Below, piece after piece: positions 1 through 12,282 of a stretch of DNA of 64,000 bases. The translations under genes were made by a program, and so were the position numbers. How positions within the stretch are numbered: the first letter of the stretch is position 1; each line of letters opens with the position of its first letter. The stretch lies in the NCBI GenBank assembly GCA_963170055.1, contig CAUJGJ010000332.1:2471001-2535000 (forward strand), in the 5' to 3' direction. The notes below the pieces were generated by a model. It searched no databases. It worked only from the letters and a program-made list of their open reading frames with translations, and had not been told where the DNA came from. Source of the DNA: Halisarca cf. caerulea. Lineage: Eukaryota; Porifera; Demospongiae; Chondrillida; Halisarcidae.

Positions 1-6
1 TATGTA

Positions 7-183
7 CAGTGAAACCTCTCTAATCCGACACCTCTGTAATCTGATATTCTCTCTAATCCGAACGTCTGATGAGGTACAGTCACCATATTAAAGTATGGTA
101 AGAGGCACTCCTTAATCCGACAACCTCCTAATCTGACATTATTCTCAGGTCCCATTGAGTGTCGGATTAGAGAGGTTTCACTG
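7..183. mobile_element. MITE, CAGTGAAACCTC-ended (pogo/Tc1-like), copy 1
   Basis: A 177-bp non-autonomous element. The left end reads CAGTGAAACCTCTCTAATCC and the right end is its inverted match, and TA lies on both sides (5-6 and 184-185), as expected for Tc1/mariner/pogo insertion. The interior repeats the 'ctaatccgac' theme several times. There is no coding capacity. The superfamily assignment rests on the TA duplication only. Confidence 0.8.
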
Positions 184-203
184 TACTATAAAAAATACAG
201 ATA

Positions 204-380
204 CAGTAGAACCTCGTTAGTAAGAACACTGTTAATGATCTAATACCTGGTTAGGAAGTACAAGGATATGATACCCCAGCTTATAACCCATAATACTAAT
301 CTATGTGGTTAGCAAGTACTACTGATAGTAAGTAGCAATTTGGAGGGTCCCCAGGTGTACTCACTAACGAGGTTTGACTG
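204..380. mobile_element. MITE, CAGTAGAACCTCG-ended, copy 2
   Basis: The inverted ends CAGTAGAACCTCGTTAGTAA and its match ending at 380 are flanked by TA (202-203 and 381-382). It lies 20 bp from copy 1. The end resembles copy 1 for about 12 bases and then diverges to a 'gttagtaagaac' interior, so it is a different subfamily. Confidence 0.75.
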
Positions 381-511
381 TATACTGTGGATCTATACAA
401 AACATCTTGTTGTACAACTTTGTAATTATACCATAGATAATAAATGAAAGCAACCAAATTAATACTACAAACACTGTTAACTTCGCACACAACTTTACAT
501 CATTAATATTA

Positions 512-3500
512 CTACCTAGCAGCCAGACGGTTCATTTCTGAATTGCGTGCAGCATTTCTTGTCTGTGGTGGCCATTTCAAATCATCAGTATGACATTCCC
601 CTTTAGAATGATCAACATGTGTTGCACCTGTCAACTGAGATCTCTCCAATTCCACTACCCCATCATTGGGACTGCTCAATACAAGGAAGCTTCCAAAAAT
701 ACAATAATTCCTCAAAAAGCCGGACCCATACTACAAAAGAACATACAAACCTATCATCACACCAAATGTCCAAAAAATATGCATGGTAGACAATAGGACA
801 ATTCCTTCATTGTGTCCTACCTGTGTTGTGTAGTAAAACACATTTTGTCGGGTGAAGTCTGATATACCACTTTGCCATGACCGAGCACCAGATGGTATCA
901 GATCTGAATTACTGCCACATCCTACACCAAAAAATCTTGCTACAGTTGCAATTCCACCAGCAGCAGGTGTTCCACCATAAGGTGTCCCTACTGATTGCAC
1001 CAAGCGTCCACGTCCAATCTGAAACACAAATGCAGTAAATAGTCGTTTAATAAAAAAATAATATGAGTTAGTGTTCACAAACATTGCATGCAATAGTTCA
1101 ATGAGCAAAAACATGCAATTGGCATAGATGTGGATTGACTTTAATTAGCGTTAATATATATATTAAGAGGCACCATAGAGTTTACACATTTTACTTATCC
1201 CATGCTATATATATTTTACAAATAGAAAACAAGTAATTTGAGTCAGAAACTCAAGAATTCTGCCACTCACACTATTGAATAACACATGCAAAATAACATA
1301 AAAGTTTGAAACTAAACATTCCATCATTGACAAACAGGACCTTTGGTCCATTATATATTCCATGACATTCCATATACTGCACATTCCTGTGAATGTAATC
1401 TAAAACTACCTCAAAGCCTTCATCACACATATAAACATGTAAACATAATTACACATATTACTAGACGTAATTTGTAATGCACACATTAAGGATTACACAC
1501 CAGAAAGCCAAAAAGAAGACAATATGAGGCTGCCTCAGTAGATTCTGAAAATCGCAAATGACCACAAATAATTGTAAGTTTCACCCTACAAAGGCCAGTT
1601 TTTTTCTATTTAATCAGTACATGTACATTTGACTTACATGTAAGAGGAAGGAATCATTTTGTACTTACTGAGTGGTTTGTCAAGATTAATTGTTTTCATC
1701 ACCAATGGGAGTCCAATCAAGATTGCCCCTGCATTAAAATTCCCCATTTTGGCCCAGAACGGTATCTTCAACTCAAACTATGATTATACAGTGGAACCTG
1801 TCTATTGTGGTCACTGTGTAATGCAGCCACCTGTCTATACCAGCCACTAATTCTTCTCCGAATCAGCAGTAATGTACGGTATTCTACCTCATTAAAGCAG
1901 CCACCTGTCTATAACAGCCAAAAAATTCCACCTCAATGGTGACAGACAGGTTCCACTGTAGTTTGAAAATGATTGTATAATACAGCCACAGTGAACAAGG
2001 ATTTGGATACGTGTGTACTATACAATAAGCCCCGAACCATTCTTTTTGATCAGAGTACAGGCAAAACAGGAAAAAATTCAAATCTTGGCCTAATTGGCAG
2101 TCTCATTGTTCCATTTGGAGTTCAATACATCATGTTACAAGGCCCAAAACATACATACGTATCTTCAATTTTTGCTAAACAATTCTTAAAATTCAATAAA
2201 GAAGGGGTAGAATTTCCAATTGTAGCATTTGGGTCATTAATACCATTGGCCATGCTGGCAGCCATTTGCAACGTCATCTTGTTCTCAAACTCACAAGCAC
2301 TATTGGATATGGAAATTATAGTGAGGTCTGACTGTGTTCAAAACTAGTAAAATATTGTAATGTTTGGGTGGGAGGTTGGTAGTAGGAAATTTAGATTCAA
2401 ATGTGCTAGTCATAAACATCAAGGTGCAAATCATCAAGGCAAATATCAGCATCCAATACACTATATTCGCGCTACCTACCTATTGCCCTTTTGCCAAAAC
2501 TATGATAATAGGTATTCAGAATCTATACTGTACAAAAAATATTATGACTCCTTAACTGCCGTATTGACCACCTGTTTCAACAAATTTCATCTGGTACTGT
2601 TGTGCAATAGCTTAGTCCAGCCAGCTGTGACACACAAGTGCCGGGGTACAAACGAGGGTCACAGATGGCTGGACTAGCATAGCTATGCTGTATGGTGGTA
2701 GAAATTCTTTGACATGCCTGATTGATGTAGCGATGTTTTATCTTTGGACTGATAATGTGTGTCCCAATTTGTCAACAATTAATCACAACGGTACAACCTT
2801 TTGCCTACTTGGGCTTCTTCAGGTACACAAACCAAAATTAACTGATTGATCAATCAGTTTTAATTGTGATTAATTGTTACAGTTGTGATTAATTGTTGAC
2901 AAATTGTGACAAGTGTTATCTGTCCAAAGATTAAACATTGCTACAGCCATGCTGTATACTGAATGCACAACACAATATATTACGAAACAGAAAATTGGTG
3001 CTGTATTTCAACTAATCATGTCACCTAGCTGAGATGTTAGTATAATTTCTTGTTTTATGATATACGTATTATTTTCAAAAGAATGAAAAAGCGTAAAGTC
3101 ATCATCATTTATACATGGTTCCCATCTCTGCCTTCTACTAAGTCCCTTGTGACATGTTTGCACATACGTACATAATCTGTGATGAAGTGTCTATGTTATG
3201 ACTTCTACCATTCTGATCAGAAAAGGATATATTGGTTCTATCTGTATTCAACCTCCATTTGCTCACTTTATACCTTAAGTAGCATAGTTTAGAGGTGTGA
3301 GTCCATGTAAGAATAAGCCAGTCAATAATGCACGAAGACAAATTCAAATCATGGCATGCTATCACTTAAGCTGAGCATACTGTTAGAGAACTGTTATTTA
3401 TTGTCCTCGTTTTCTTGTAGATTGCACAGTCACAAGGGGAGTGACTGGGTTTCTCCCTCTAGCAAGGACTGATCTGAACACATGCCTGGTTGCTGGTGCT

Positions 3501-5330
3501 GGCCCTTTTCCCATGACTCAAGGCCTTAGGAGCTGGTATGGTAAGGCATGAAGTACTTGATCTTACATTTCCATACCAGAGACAAATTTAACCACTACTC
3601 TACAGCATGTATCTTGTCTGTAGACAAGATACATGCTGTAGAGTAGTGCTTAAATGCATTGGGAGTCTTACTACGTAAAAATATATACATATACCAAAAC
3701 TATGACTATATCATAAATATCAATTAAACCTACTCACCAATGCATCCATTGATGTTCTGTAGTATTGCAGTAAATGTGCACCCACCATGCCACCTTGAGA
3801 ATGAGCAACTATACTGAATGGTCCAATACCTTCTTGATCTATGAAGTTTAAAACTAGCTGTGCAAATCGATTAATGGATAAGTTCTCTCCAAGTCTCCGA
3901 AACACTCTGGCATTAGAAAAGTGACCGAGTGGAAATGGATCCACTGAAGCACAGTATCCATGAACCAATACAACTGTGCCAGTTTCTGTACTATTAAGAT
4001 ACCTGTCTCTTTGAGGATTATATCCATTCAACATTTCGTATGTGACTGATATCTGCTCTTTGGAGTACATTGGTTTCCAAGTATGTATTCGAGCATCAGC
4101 AATCTTGAGGAATGTCTCTTCTTTGACATGAACAATAGAAATATATCCAGACACATCCTGAAAGACAATGTTCTTCAAAGAGAGAGGAAAGGTAGCCTGT
4201 GCTTTGATCAGCCACCTGCTGTCTAGTTCAAATTGAACAAAGAAGCCTGAACTCTCTCTCTTTACTTCAACAAGCCCACCAACCCATGCCACAGCTACTC
4301 TCTCACCACTACTCCCAGTCCCATAAACTTCTGCATACCCATTGTAAATGGGATTTGCTGTTTCGTCCCATGAAACGTTTACTCGAATTAGTACAATTTC
4401 ACCAAGTGTAATTGGATGGTAAAATAGCTGTATTTGGGCTTGTTCTGTGACATTAAGTGATGGAGCTGCAACAGGTATCTCAAAAGATGATGTTCGTGCA
4501 AATTGATATCCATCCTCTTCTCCCTCCACATCCACTGTCACCGAATAGACTCCAGGAATTACAGGCATGAATGTCCCTTCCATGTCTCCAGTGGAATCCT
4601 TCATCACCTGCATAACCTCATTTCCATTTGGCATAGAAACCATCATAGTCGAATTCTTTATTGCTCCCACTCTTTTTGGCATGAGCATAAAATCCTTAGT
4701 CATTCTTTTATTCTCATTGTCCATAACGAAAGCATCCACTGAAATTTCTTTATATAACATATTATTTGTAGTAGCAGCATATGCCATCATGGTCATCGTC
4801 GTACTGTTGAAATTTATCCAAGTCATTGCTTTCTGGGGCTCCCCACTTGCACGTCCTTTGACAGACAAAACAATACTCCACATCCCAGGATCTGGCTTGA
4901 TAAAGAAGAGCGAGATTACAGCATAATCAGTGCTGTATCCAAACAACGTCTGGCTAACATTGCGTTCATTGGGTTGTTTTATGTCACCACTGGGACCAAT
5001 AAGGGTCACTATTACTTCCTTTCCATCCATGTCTGATTTGAGGTAAGCAACATTTACGATGATACTGAATACCGGATCGACGGGGAATGGGTACTTCCAG
5101 TCGATTCCAACGCTGAGATAAGACACTGGTAGGTGTAATTCGCTGCTGGGATTGTCGAGGCTGCTTCGGTTGACGTGTTGGGTAAAATTGCGAAACTCGC
5201 TGGGAGGCCCAGCAAGTTTCTTGAATTGGTCGTCATCGTCGCTGGTCCAGCTATTGCTCGACTGTACCAAAGACGGCAAAACACAAAAGGAAAGGAAGGT
5301 AAGACTTCGAACAAGAGAGATGTGAAACAT
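512..5330 (-). CDS. Secreted alpha/beta hydrolase, conditioned medium factor (CMF)-like
   Basis: Three exons in phase 0: 3738-5330, 821-1018 and 512-730, giving about 669 aa. Residues 1-24 form a signal peptide. The next ~400 residues are beta-rich with several N-glycosylation sites, probably Ig-like strands. A lipase-like alpha/beta hydrolase follows: the oxyanion motif VLVHGY lies near residue 454 and the nucleophile elbow AHSQGG near 509-514. Exon 2 carries LVQSVGTPYGGTPAAGG and GVGCGSNSDLIPSGARSW. Exon 3 carries NDGVVELERSQL, GECHTDDLKWP and the ending ARNSEMNRLAAR. I associate this motif order with Dictyostelium CMF and its bacterial and animal relatives; substrate and role here are unknown. 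The first intron is 2.7 kb and holds a MITE and a foldback. The start chosen is the first ATG before the signal peptide. Confidence 0.8.
1789..1958. mobile_element. MITE, CAGTGGAACCTGTC-ended, copy 3
   Basis: The end CAGTGGAACCTGTCTATTGT and its inverted match at the right are flanked by TA on both sides. It sits in the large intron of the CMF-like hydrolase gene. The interior repeats the 'cagccacctgtctat' theme. Confidence 0.75.
2727..2944. mobile_element. Foldback/MITE with ~63-bp inverted arms
   Basis: The left arm (from 2727, starting gtagcgatgtttta) and right arm (ending at 2944) are inverted copies over about 60 bases with a handful of mismatches. The inner part includes the shared block caattaatcacaac. 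A palindromic centre (ttaactgattgatcaatcag) separates them. Non-coding, inside the hydrolase intron; superfamily not determined. Confidence 0.7.
3593..3648. repeat. Perfect 26-bp stem, 4-nt loop hairpin
   Basis: The arm at 3593-3618 is exactly complementary to 3623-3648 with the loop tgta between. It lies about 90 bases downstream of the first splice donor of the hydrolase gene, in its intron, so it would be transcribed. It could be a tiny palindromic insertion or a microRNA-like hairpin; there is no evidence for processing. Confidence 0.75.
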
Positions 5331-5770
5331 TAGTCTTCGATTGAACTTCTCTCAGCATATAAAATACATATGGTTATATATATTATACGACACTATAAAA
5401 TATTTTTTATTGGCCACTCCCACATATAGCTACGGATATGATGACATTCGACTTTATGAAAGTTTGTACACGGTCGTCGATTATGTCCTTGACCCGAAGG
5501 ATATCTTGGCATGACTATTCGATCCTGGAAATGTTTGCTAGCCATTTTGGTACGGTTAGTGGGATACTTCTGGATCACTAGCTACAGATAAGGATTTGTC
5601 AGAAGTGGTCAGGATGGATACTGTCAGAATTAACCTTGAATGGTCCAAAATCGTCCAAAATGGCCTGAAATACCACCTTAAATACATAACCTAATAACTC
5701 AAATCCCCCCCTAGTTATATACCCCTACAATATATACTGCATACATATCTGCACTTCCTTACATCTGATT
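5331..5770. other. Upstream region of the hydrolase gene, nothing else recognised
   Basis: An AT-rich stretch 5' of the hydrolase start codon, with TATA-like runs near 5356-5390 that could hold the minus-strand promoter. No open frame worth calling and no structured repeat was seen. Confidence 0.4.
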
Positions 5771-5774
5771 CACT

Positions 5775-6003
5775 GCACTGCATGTGTTTTACAGACATCT
5801 AGAAAACCACATACACTTATATAGCCCCTTCCAAGACTGTAGTTTGTTATTGCCTTGGCCCCTTGATCATTTTCCTAAAAGAAAGCCATACAATACATAC
5901 ATCAAACCGCAATCATGTCCTGCATGGCAGGCATGCACTGTAATACTGAAGCTCCCCCCCCCCCCCCTCCAAAAAAGAAGTAATTCAAGATAGAATCCTG
6001 GAT
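5775..6003 (-). mobile_element. Decayed fragment of the CAGGGTTCTA-ended transposon family
   Basis: Read on the minus strand this stretch matches, with many changes, the first ~220 bases of the element at 7895-9277. It has a 'gattctat' terminus, a G-run, the 'agcttcagtattac' block and the 'ctagatgtctgt' block near its other edge. Only one terminus remains, so it is a truncated old copy. Confidence 0.6.
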
Positions 6004-7894
6004 TTAAAGGCAGTTCTTTTGCAGTATTTGTGCCTTGTCGTCAACCATTGTCATTATTTAGTCACCAATTGTGAACAGTGGCAGGGCCATGCCCCCCGTG
6101 CATGGTTCCTATGCTATGTTGAAAGTGTCATGTACATTAAAAATGCATAACTTACAACTTATATACAGTTAGACACCATTTTGCACCATAACATGTAACA
6201 AGCACTTGCTAGACAAACAAGGCACTGTCCCAATGACCATCAGCAATATAGTAATAAGGGGAAATCTGACAGAGATAAGAATATTTGATGAAATGTAAAC
6301 TACAGTAGTTTCATAGCAGAGTGTTGGGGATTCAACTTCCCAAGATCCAACCCATTTAGATGCTGTGCACATGCAAAGTTCAGTAATACATTTAATTGGA
6401 GGCATTCATGTAATTGTAAATTTTAGAAAGCTCAGTAGAGTAGGAAGCAATATTGCTACTTTGAAGCATAGTTTGTGCATTAGTGTGTAGACTACATGAT
6501 CAATCCAGTTGACTCATCAATTGCAACGAAGGTACAATAGACTGCCAGTATACGCCATATAAAGGACATTCGTATTCTTCAGGCTAACTAATGGAGGGTC
6601 AGGTCCCAACTGTCTTAATGCCCTCCCCCTCCCCCATATCCACCCATTTACCTCCAACACACATGCATGCAGAGTCTAGGATCTGTGTTTGAAGGTGCGT
6701 ATTAAGGACTGAATTGTGATGACTAGTGTGTTTAAAGCAAAGATGTACACTTTCTGGCAGGCCACATGCAGCGCAACCTCCACTAGTGAATCCTTGTATT
6801 GGAGCTGGTTTATGTCAGTGTCCTGCTCTCCTTTTCTGCTTGGTTATATTGATATATTACAGGACAGAATGTTATACTATTACCGTAGATGGTATGTACA
6901 TACAAGTGTCTAGAATCCAACTGCCACTAGCTACCAGTTATATCTGAGGCGCAATGCCTCTATGTCCTCTAATCTTTGTATTAGTTATGTATGTATCTGT
7001 ATAGCCTGCATGCCTCAAACGCACCTCTTGCATGATTCATGTGTCAAAGAGCATATACAACTCTATGTCTGTCTTATTTCAAAATTTATCACTCCACAAC
7101 AGTTTTCATTATAATATGGAAACTTAAAATCTAATATCAATGTCCTTTATTCAAACCATTCCACTAGGTTTCACTCTTCTTTATCTTAATCTGGTAGGTG
7201 CGGTTAAGGATCTGCCAGAATATATATAGATTTTGTTGCTACATGTTCTTTTCAGTTTAATTTTTTCAAAGCTCTGACATGGTCAATGAATTACACCCTA
7301 CTCTCACAACTTGGTCTCACCTCTTTTATTGTGTACTGGTTTCCTTCCCACATATCATTGTGATCATAATTCTAAAAATATAATATTGACTCCCTTTTGT
7401 TCCCCTATAGTTTCATTTTTCTGGTGTCCCCTAAGGTCATCTTGGCTCTTCTGGCCTTTCGTCCTCTTCCATTAATTATTTTCCTAAGGCACTTCCATTT
7501 GGCTCTCTGTACGCTACCACAGAGATCTCAGTAACAAAAAGTGTCATCTCAACATTTCTCTTCAATTGTACTTCATTTTAGCAGACACATGGATGAAAAT
7601 CAATGACATTCAACTAAATTCAAATAAGACAAATGCAGAACTTTAAATTAACTTTCCGACAGTTGCATCTACAGTGTATATATCTACAAGACGTATATAC
7701 CTGTTTAATACACTGTCCATTTTTGTGGTGCTTGTCTTTGATTCATTCACTTAGAGTGATCACATTACTTTGTTGCATCCAAATTCTCTCATATATACCC
7801 CCAGACTTCTTAGGCATCTCTCCTGCATGGTTTACTCCTCACTTTCTTCTGGTCATGTGTGTATCTGAAATATTGTTGTTTTTCCCATTCTGGA
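6004..7894. other. Non-coding interval, no feature recognised
   Basis: About 1.9 kb of AT-rich sequence. The short open frames lack splice-compatible neighbours or recognisable motifs. I see no inverted repeat or tandem array. Confidence 0.5.
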
Positions 7895-8385
7895 CAGGGT
7901 TCTATCTAGGATTAAATTTTTTGGGGGAAGCTTGAGTATTACAGTAAATGACTGCCGCGCAAGATATACACATAGATCTGATGCATGTATTGTATGTATA
8001 TAGCAGGGTGATGGGGGGGGGGGATGATTACAAAGTATAGTGGGGGGGGGGGGGGGGGGGGGGGAAGGTACATGTATGTATATATGGTATCCTAGACATC
8101 TATAAAACACATGTAGCGCCAGTGATAATAAAGGTGCATGCAGATATGTATATGGAGTGATGGGGTATATATATAAGTATGAAACTAGGGGGGTCTGGGG
8201 GCATGCCCCCCCCCAGGGAAAATTCGAGTTTTTAGGAGAGATAATGTTGCATTTGAGGTCATTTTAGACCATTCAAGGCCAATTTTCATACTCAAGTAGG
8301 GCCTTCTCTATAGTATTACAATGAGTGCCTGTGTGTATACATGTGTACACATGTGTGTACGTGTGTGCATGCATGCATGCATGTG

Positions 8386-8388
8386 TGT

Positions 8389-8476
<88 letters not shown>

Positions 8477-8508
8477 ATGTGTGTGTGTGTGTGTGTGTTT
8501 GTGCACGC
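8386..8508. repeat. (TG)n microsatellite inside element A
   Basis: A nearly pure TG run of about 90 bases with short interruptions. It lies between modules 1 and 2 of the transposon at 7895-9277. Confidence 0.95.
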
Positions 8509-8565
8509 CTGTAATGCTGTGAATGGTCCCCTGCTGTAAGTTGTCCCCCTATCGTTTCATCAATA

Positions 8566-8595
8566 CTAAACCCTAACCCAACCCTAACCCTAATG
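8566..8595. repeat. Short telomere-like interstitial repeat
   Basis: About four imperfect copies of CCCTAA (the metazoan telomere repeat read on the other strand), inside element A between satellite modules. It could be a trace of telomere-associated DNA or chance. Confidence 0.6.
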
Positions 8596-8888
8596 CCTCG
8601 ACAGTATAGAGTTTGTATTCGATAAGCGCCCACGCCGGACAACTTTTAGGAGGGACAAGATTTGGTGTGACACACCCATATATATTATGGAGTGCAGGAG
8701 TATACATACTTAACTAGAGGGATCAGGAAGCATGCCTCCCCAGGGAAAATTTGAGTTTTTAGGTTAGATAATGTTGCATTTGAGGCCATTTTAGACCATT
8801 CAATGCTGATTTTGACACTCAAGTAGGGCCTTCTCTATCGTAGTGAAATGAGTGCCTGTGTGTATATATACAAGTGGCTAGATGTGTG

Positions 8889-8940
<52 letters not shown>

Positions 8941-9020
8941 TGTGTGTGTGTATGTGTCTGTGCATGCGTGCATGTGTGTGTGTGTGTGTGTGTGTGTGCA
9001 TACGTGTGTGTCTGTTTGTG
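8889..9020. repeat. (TG)n microsatellites inside element A, second block
   Basis: Two TG runs (about 8893-8936 and 8975-8999) with impure flanks, between modules 2 and 3 of the transposon. The same arrangement recurs in copy B at 30430-30482. Confidence 0.9.
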
Positions 9021-9493
9021 CACGACTGGATATATTATGGAGTGCAGAAGTATACGTACTTAACTAGAGGGATCTTGGGGCATGCTCCCTAGGGAAAATT
9101 TGAGTTTTTAGGTTATACAAGGTTGTATTTGAGTCCATTTTAGATCATTCAAGGTAAATTTTGACACTCAAGTAGGGCCTACTCTATAGTAATTTGTATT
9201 GCAGTTGGAATTTTTTTGGGGGGAAGCTAGGGAGTTTGGGGTGGAAGCTTCCCCCCCCCCTCCTGGATAGAACCCTGCTGGACTATTGTAACACTCTGCA
9301 TTTGGAATACATGTACCAAGCAGACATCTGATCCACCACAATCCCTTTAGACCATATAGCTGCTTTACCAGTGTAGAATGTGTATCTATTCTGCATCAGG
9401 TGCACGTAAAGAACTTGGTCTATCCTCATTGACCAAGGTTTCAGATTGCTAAGATAGTGTTGAATGTCTCTCTTTCAATTCCATCCTTCTCTG

Positions 9494-9606
<113 letters not shown>

Positions 9607-10294
9607 TACATGCACATCACGCAGTATCTGATTTCATTATCTCCTTTTTGTCCTTGATTAAGTGAAGAGAATTCTACTTCTTTTGGCTTCTCTACAGTTT
9701 TCTTTCCACCTTCAGTTAAAGTTTTCAAATTGTTGCTAATCTTTGTAAAAGCTTGTGAGAACTGTAGTTTGTGATTACTTTCTATTTGATTTATATTGCA
9801 TTAGCTACTTGCACTATATACTTGAACTTAAATTTAAATGGAAAAATCTCTTCAAATTCTTATCTTGTTTGTCTATGGTAACTACACATTCTTGATACTC
9901 ATGATCGTTATTGTACAGTAATTCCTCTCTCTTGCTAGTTTGTTACATAGTAAAGGATATACTGTACACGTATATCATTTCCCCAAACATGCACTGTTTT
10001 ACTGTATGTCATGTACATAATCAATTATTATTTCTACAATTTTGTAAATACATTTCATAGAGAATCAGGAGGATACAGATTTTTGTTGAATCCATGTCCT
10101 TTTGTGCAGTGTGCCAACCATGAAGATGATGTCGCTGTGAGTTATCACTAGTTCCTACATAATGTTTACACAAAAGCACGAGTTAATATTGAAATTCATG
10201 CATGAGCAATTAAATTTTATTGTTTTTGGGTAGGTTTGTCAGGAGAGTCTTCATATCCTGGCACTGGGTAGAGTTCACACAGTATCTTACGATA

Positions 10295-10500
10295 TACCGT
10301 ATATCCGGAAATATTGGCGACATTTTTATTTTGGCAGTTTGGCCGTCAGTATCAAATTGCCAAATTTGCATAGACCTACTTACTATGCTTTGTCTTTGTT
10401 GTGCAACTGCCAAATTTAATTTCCACCAATATTAAAGTACAGCCTGATCTTGTGCAAATCGCTAAATTTAATGATTGCCAATATTTCCGGATATATGGTA
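10295..10500. mobile_element. MITE, TACCGTATATCCGGAAAT-ended, complete copy
   Basis: A 206-bp element whose 24-base ends match inverted at 23 of 24 positions (taccgtatatccggaaat at left, the complement at 10477-10500). The interior contains repeated 'tttggcagtttgg' and 'gccaaattt' motifs. Decayed relatives lie at 10757-10840, 12006-12130, 14650-14745 and 55575-55675. Confidence 0.8.
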
Positions 10501-10756
10501 TATCTGGATCCACTCCTGGTGCAAATCAGTGGCCTGTCATAGATACTCATTTTATGTTAGATGCAATCAAAACATGCAGGTTTGCAAAAATAGGTACCAG
10601 ATACAATGATGCATTACAGGACAATGAATACATATCTTAATCTGTCTTACAGAACAGATACATTTTTGAATAGTATACAACATCTAGTCCAGTATTGACC
10701 TTCTTCTCTGAGGATTTGTCTCAGCTGAACTATGTAAGCGCATTTGTCATTGCGTA

Positions 10757-10840
10757 TTATGATAATTTGGTGGTTTGGCGGTCAGTATCAAAATCACCAA
10801 ATTTATATCACCAAAATTTGCTTTGTCCTTTCTGTGCCAG
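10757..10840. mobile_element. Fragment of the CCGTATATCCGG MITE family
   Basis: It shares 'ggtttggcggtcagtatcaa' and 'atcaccaaattt' with the copy at 12006, but both termini are missing. Confidence 0.6.
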
Positions 10841-11036
10841 TGATTGGATCATATTATAATTTTAGTAGAACTTATACATTGCTACATGCTTCAAAATCTT
10901 GTGATATGAATTAAGGTGTTCAATCACACTTAAGGAAATTGTTCAATTATATACAGAACGTTCAATCCACATCACCTGTTGCCAAACATACGTATAGTGT
11001 GTCTTTATTGGGTACTATCATAGACACAGTGAAAAC

Positions 11037-11178
11037 TCTCTAATCCACCACAATTGGGAATGTCAGTTTTATGGTGGATTAGCGGGGTTGGCGGATTAAC
11101 GAGGTCCCAATAATGCATGTATTTTAATTCATTTCAGGAAACTAGGGGGGGGGGTACTGGATTATATAGGTTTCCCTG
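11037..11178. mobile_element. MITE, CAGTGAAAACTCTC-ended, copy 4
   Basis: The left end is CAGTGAAAACTCTCTAATCC and the right end reads 'ataggtttccctg', followed by TA. The right end is diverged and the left TA is lost, so this is an older member of the CAGTG MITE group. Confidence 0.6.
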
Positions 11179-11353
11179 TACTACTATTAAATCATCCATC
11201 TGAGGTAATTATACATAGAAGTGATGCATGCTGCATTTTACCATAATATGCATGCTGATCACAACTAGCTGGCGAAGATCCACCAATTGCAAGCATCTCA
11301 TAGTTGAATGTCTGCTCTAGCCTGGCGTTGCCAACCCTGCATGGACCATCTCG

Positions 11354-11411
11354 CTCGGCCACTTTCAGGGACTAATGGCACTGGTGATGTTAGTCCCTGA
11401 AAATGGCCGAG
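11354..11411. repeat. Hairpin, 22-bp stem with 14-nt loop
   Basis: The arm at 11354-11375 (ctcggccactttcagggact...) pairs with 11390-11411 at 21 of 22 positions. Weaker flanking complementarity extends to about 11320 and 11450, so it may be the core of a small decayed foldback. Confidence 0.65.
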
Positions 11412-12005
11412 TGCATGCATGCATGTGATTGGGTCAGCAATGCCATGTCTGCTTCAATACTATGTCTACAGTATTATTATATTACATTCGAATTCATCAA
11501 CATCAATATATACAGCTGTGTAGACAATAGATGCAGGATAATGGGGTAACTTTCAATATCATATTATTATATTCATATGAGATTCTTATTTCCTAGTTTT
11601 TTTTGAAGTGGAATCAAATCTTATTGAGCCACATTTTTCAAGCCCACAAAGTATTCCTGTGGTTGGATGGGTTTTTATTAGTTTGTGAGTTGCATGACTA
11701 TTTGTTCATCACATTTATATGCACAAGATGGTATGAGTTTGCTGTTGTCTGTATGATAACCTAAATGTATACCATGCATACTGCAGCCCAAAAATTTTAA
11801 AGTGTACAATTCCAGCCTGCTGATTTCAGACGAGCCTTGACTAATGAAATTTGTGCTTTGCTAAAAATTAGCAAAATCATCAAGCAAGTAGTGTTAGGGG
11901 GTCAAATGCTGGTATTTTCAATGATCATTATTAGTGTTTCAGCCCTGAATGTGCACTTATAAAATTGTAGTGTTATTTCCCTCTGACATTGAAGCTCCTT
12001 TTTAT

Positions 12006-12130
12006 AGTACCGCATATCCGGAAATATTGGCGACACTTTTAATTTGGCAGTTTGGCGGTCAGGATCAAAATCACCAAATTTCTATCACCAAATTTGCATA
12101 GACCTACTTACTATGCTTTGTCCTTGCTGA
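12006..12130. mobile_element. 5' half of a CCGTATATCCGG MITE
   Basis: It begins taccgcatatccggaaat and follows the complete copy through 'gcatagacctacttactatg'. The second half and right terminus are absent. Confidence 0.65.
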
Positions 12131-12282
12131 AGTTCAATCATGTTTCTATGTATTATTTGAATAAACTTAATTGTCCACATTTCACACTATTTGATTATAA
12201 CAATTATATTTAGCAATACACAAGTATAACACTGTACAGGAATATTGCAGTTGCAAGTGGATTATAAAACCATGTTGTAAAT

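Larger units (their letters stand above)
7895..9277. mobile_element. CAGGGTTCTATC-ended DNA element with internal satellite (copy A)
   Basis: The left end is CAGGGTTCTATCTAGG and the right end is the inverted match (ctggatagaaccctg), flanked by a perfect 5-bp duplication, CTGGA (7890-7894 and 9278-9282). Both subterminal zones contain aagctt and G/C runs. The interior holds three direct copies of a ~150-base module (about 8190-8345, 8700-8865 and 9040-9195), separated by (TG)n arrays. No coding capacity. Copies B (29926-30741) and C (27218-27581) share the ends and the 5-bp duplication. Superfamily not assigned. Confidence 0.8.

Noticed and set aside
1675..2340. Open minus-strand blocks with splice-like borders (about 2151-2339 and 1676-1768) and a hydrophobic plus-strand frame at 2085-2347
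   Set aside because: They fall in the hydrolase's large intron. The hydrolase exons join perfectly without them, the two strands compete, and no family was recognised. They could be remnants of another element.
8273..9092. Many Val-Cys and His-Thr open frames
   Set aside because: All are translations of (TG)n/(CA)n arrays inside transposon copy A.
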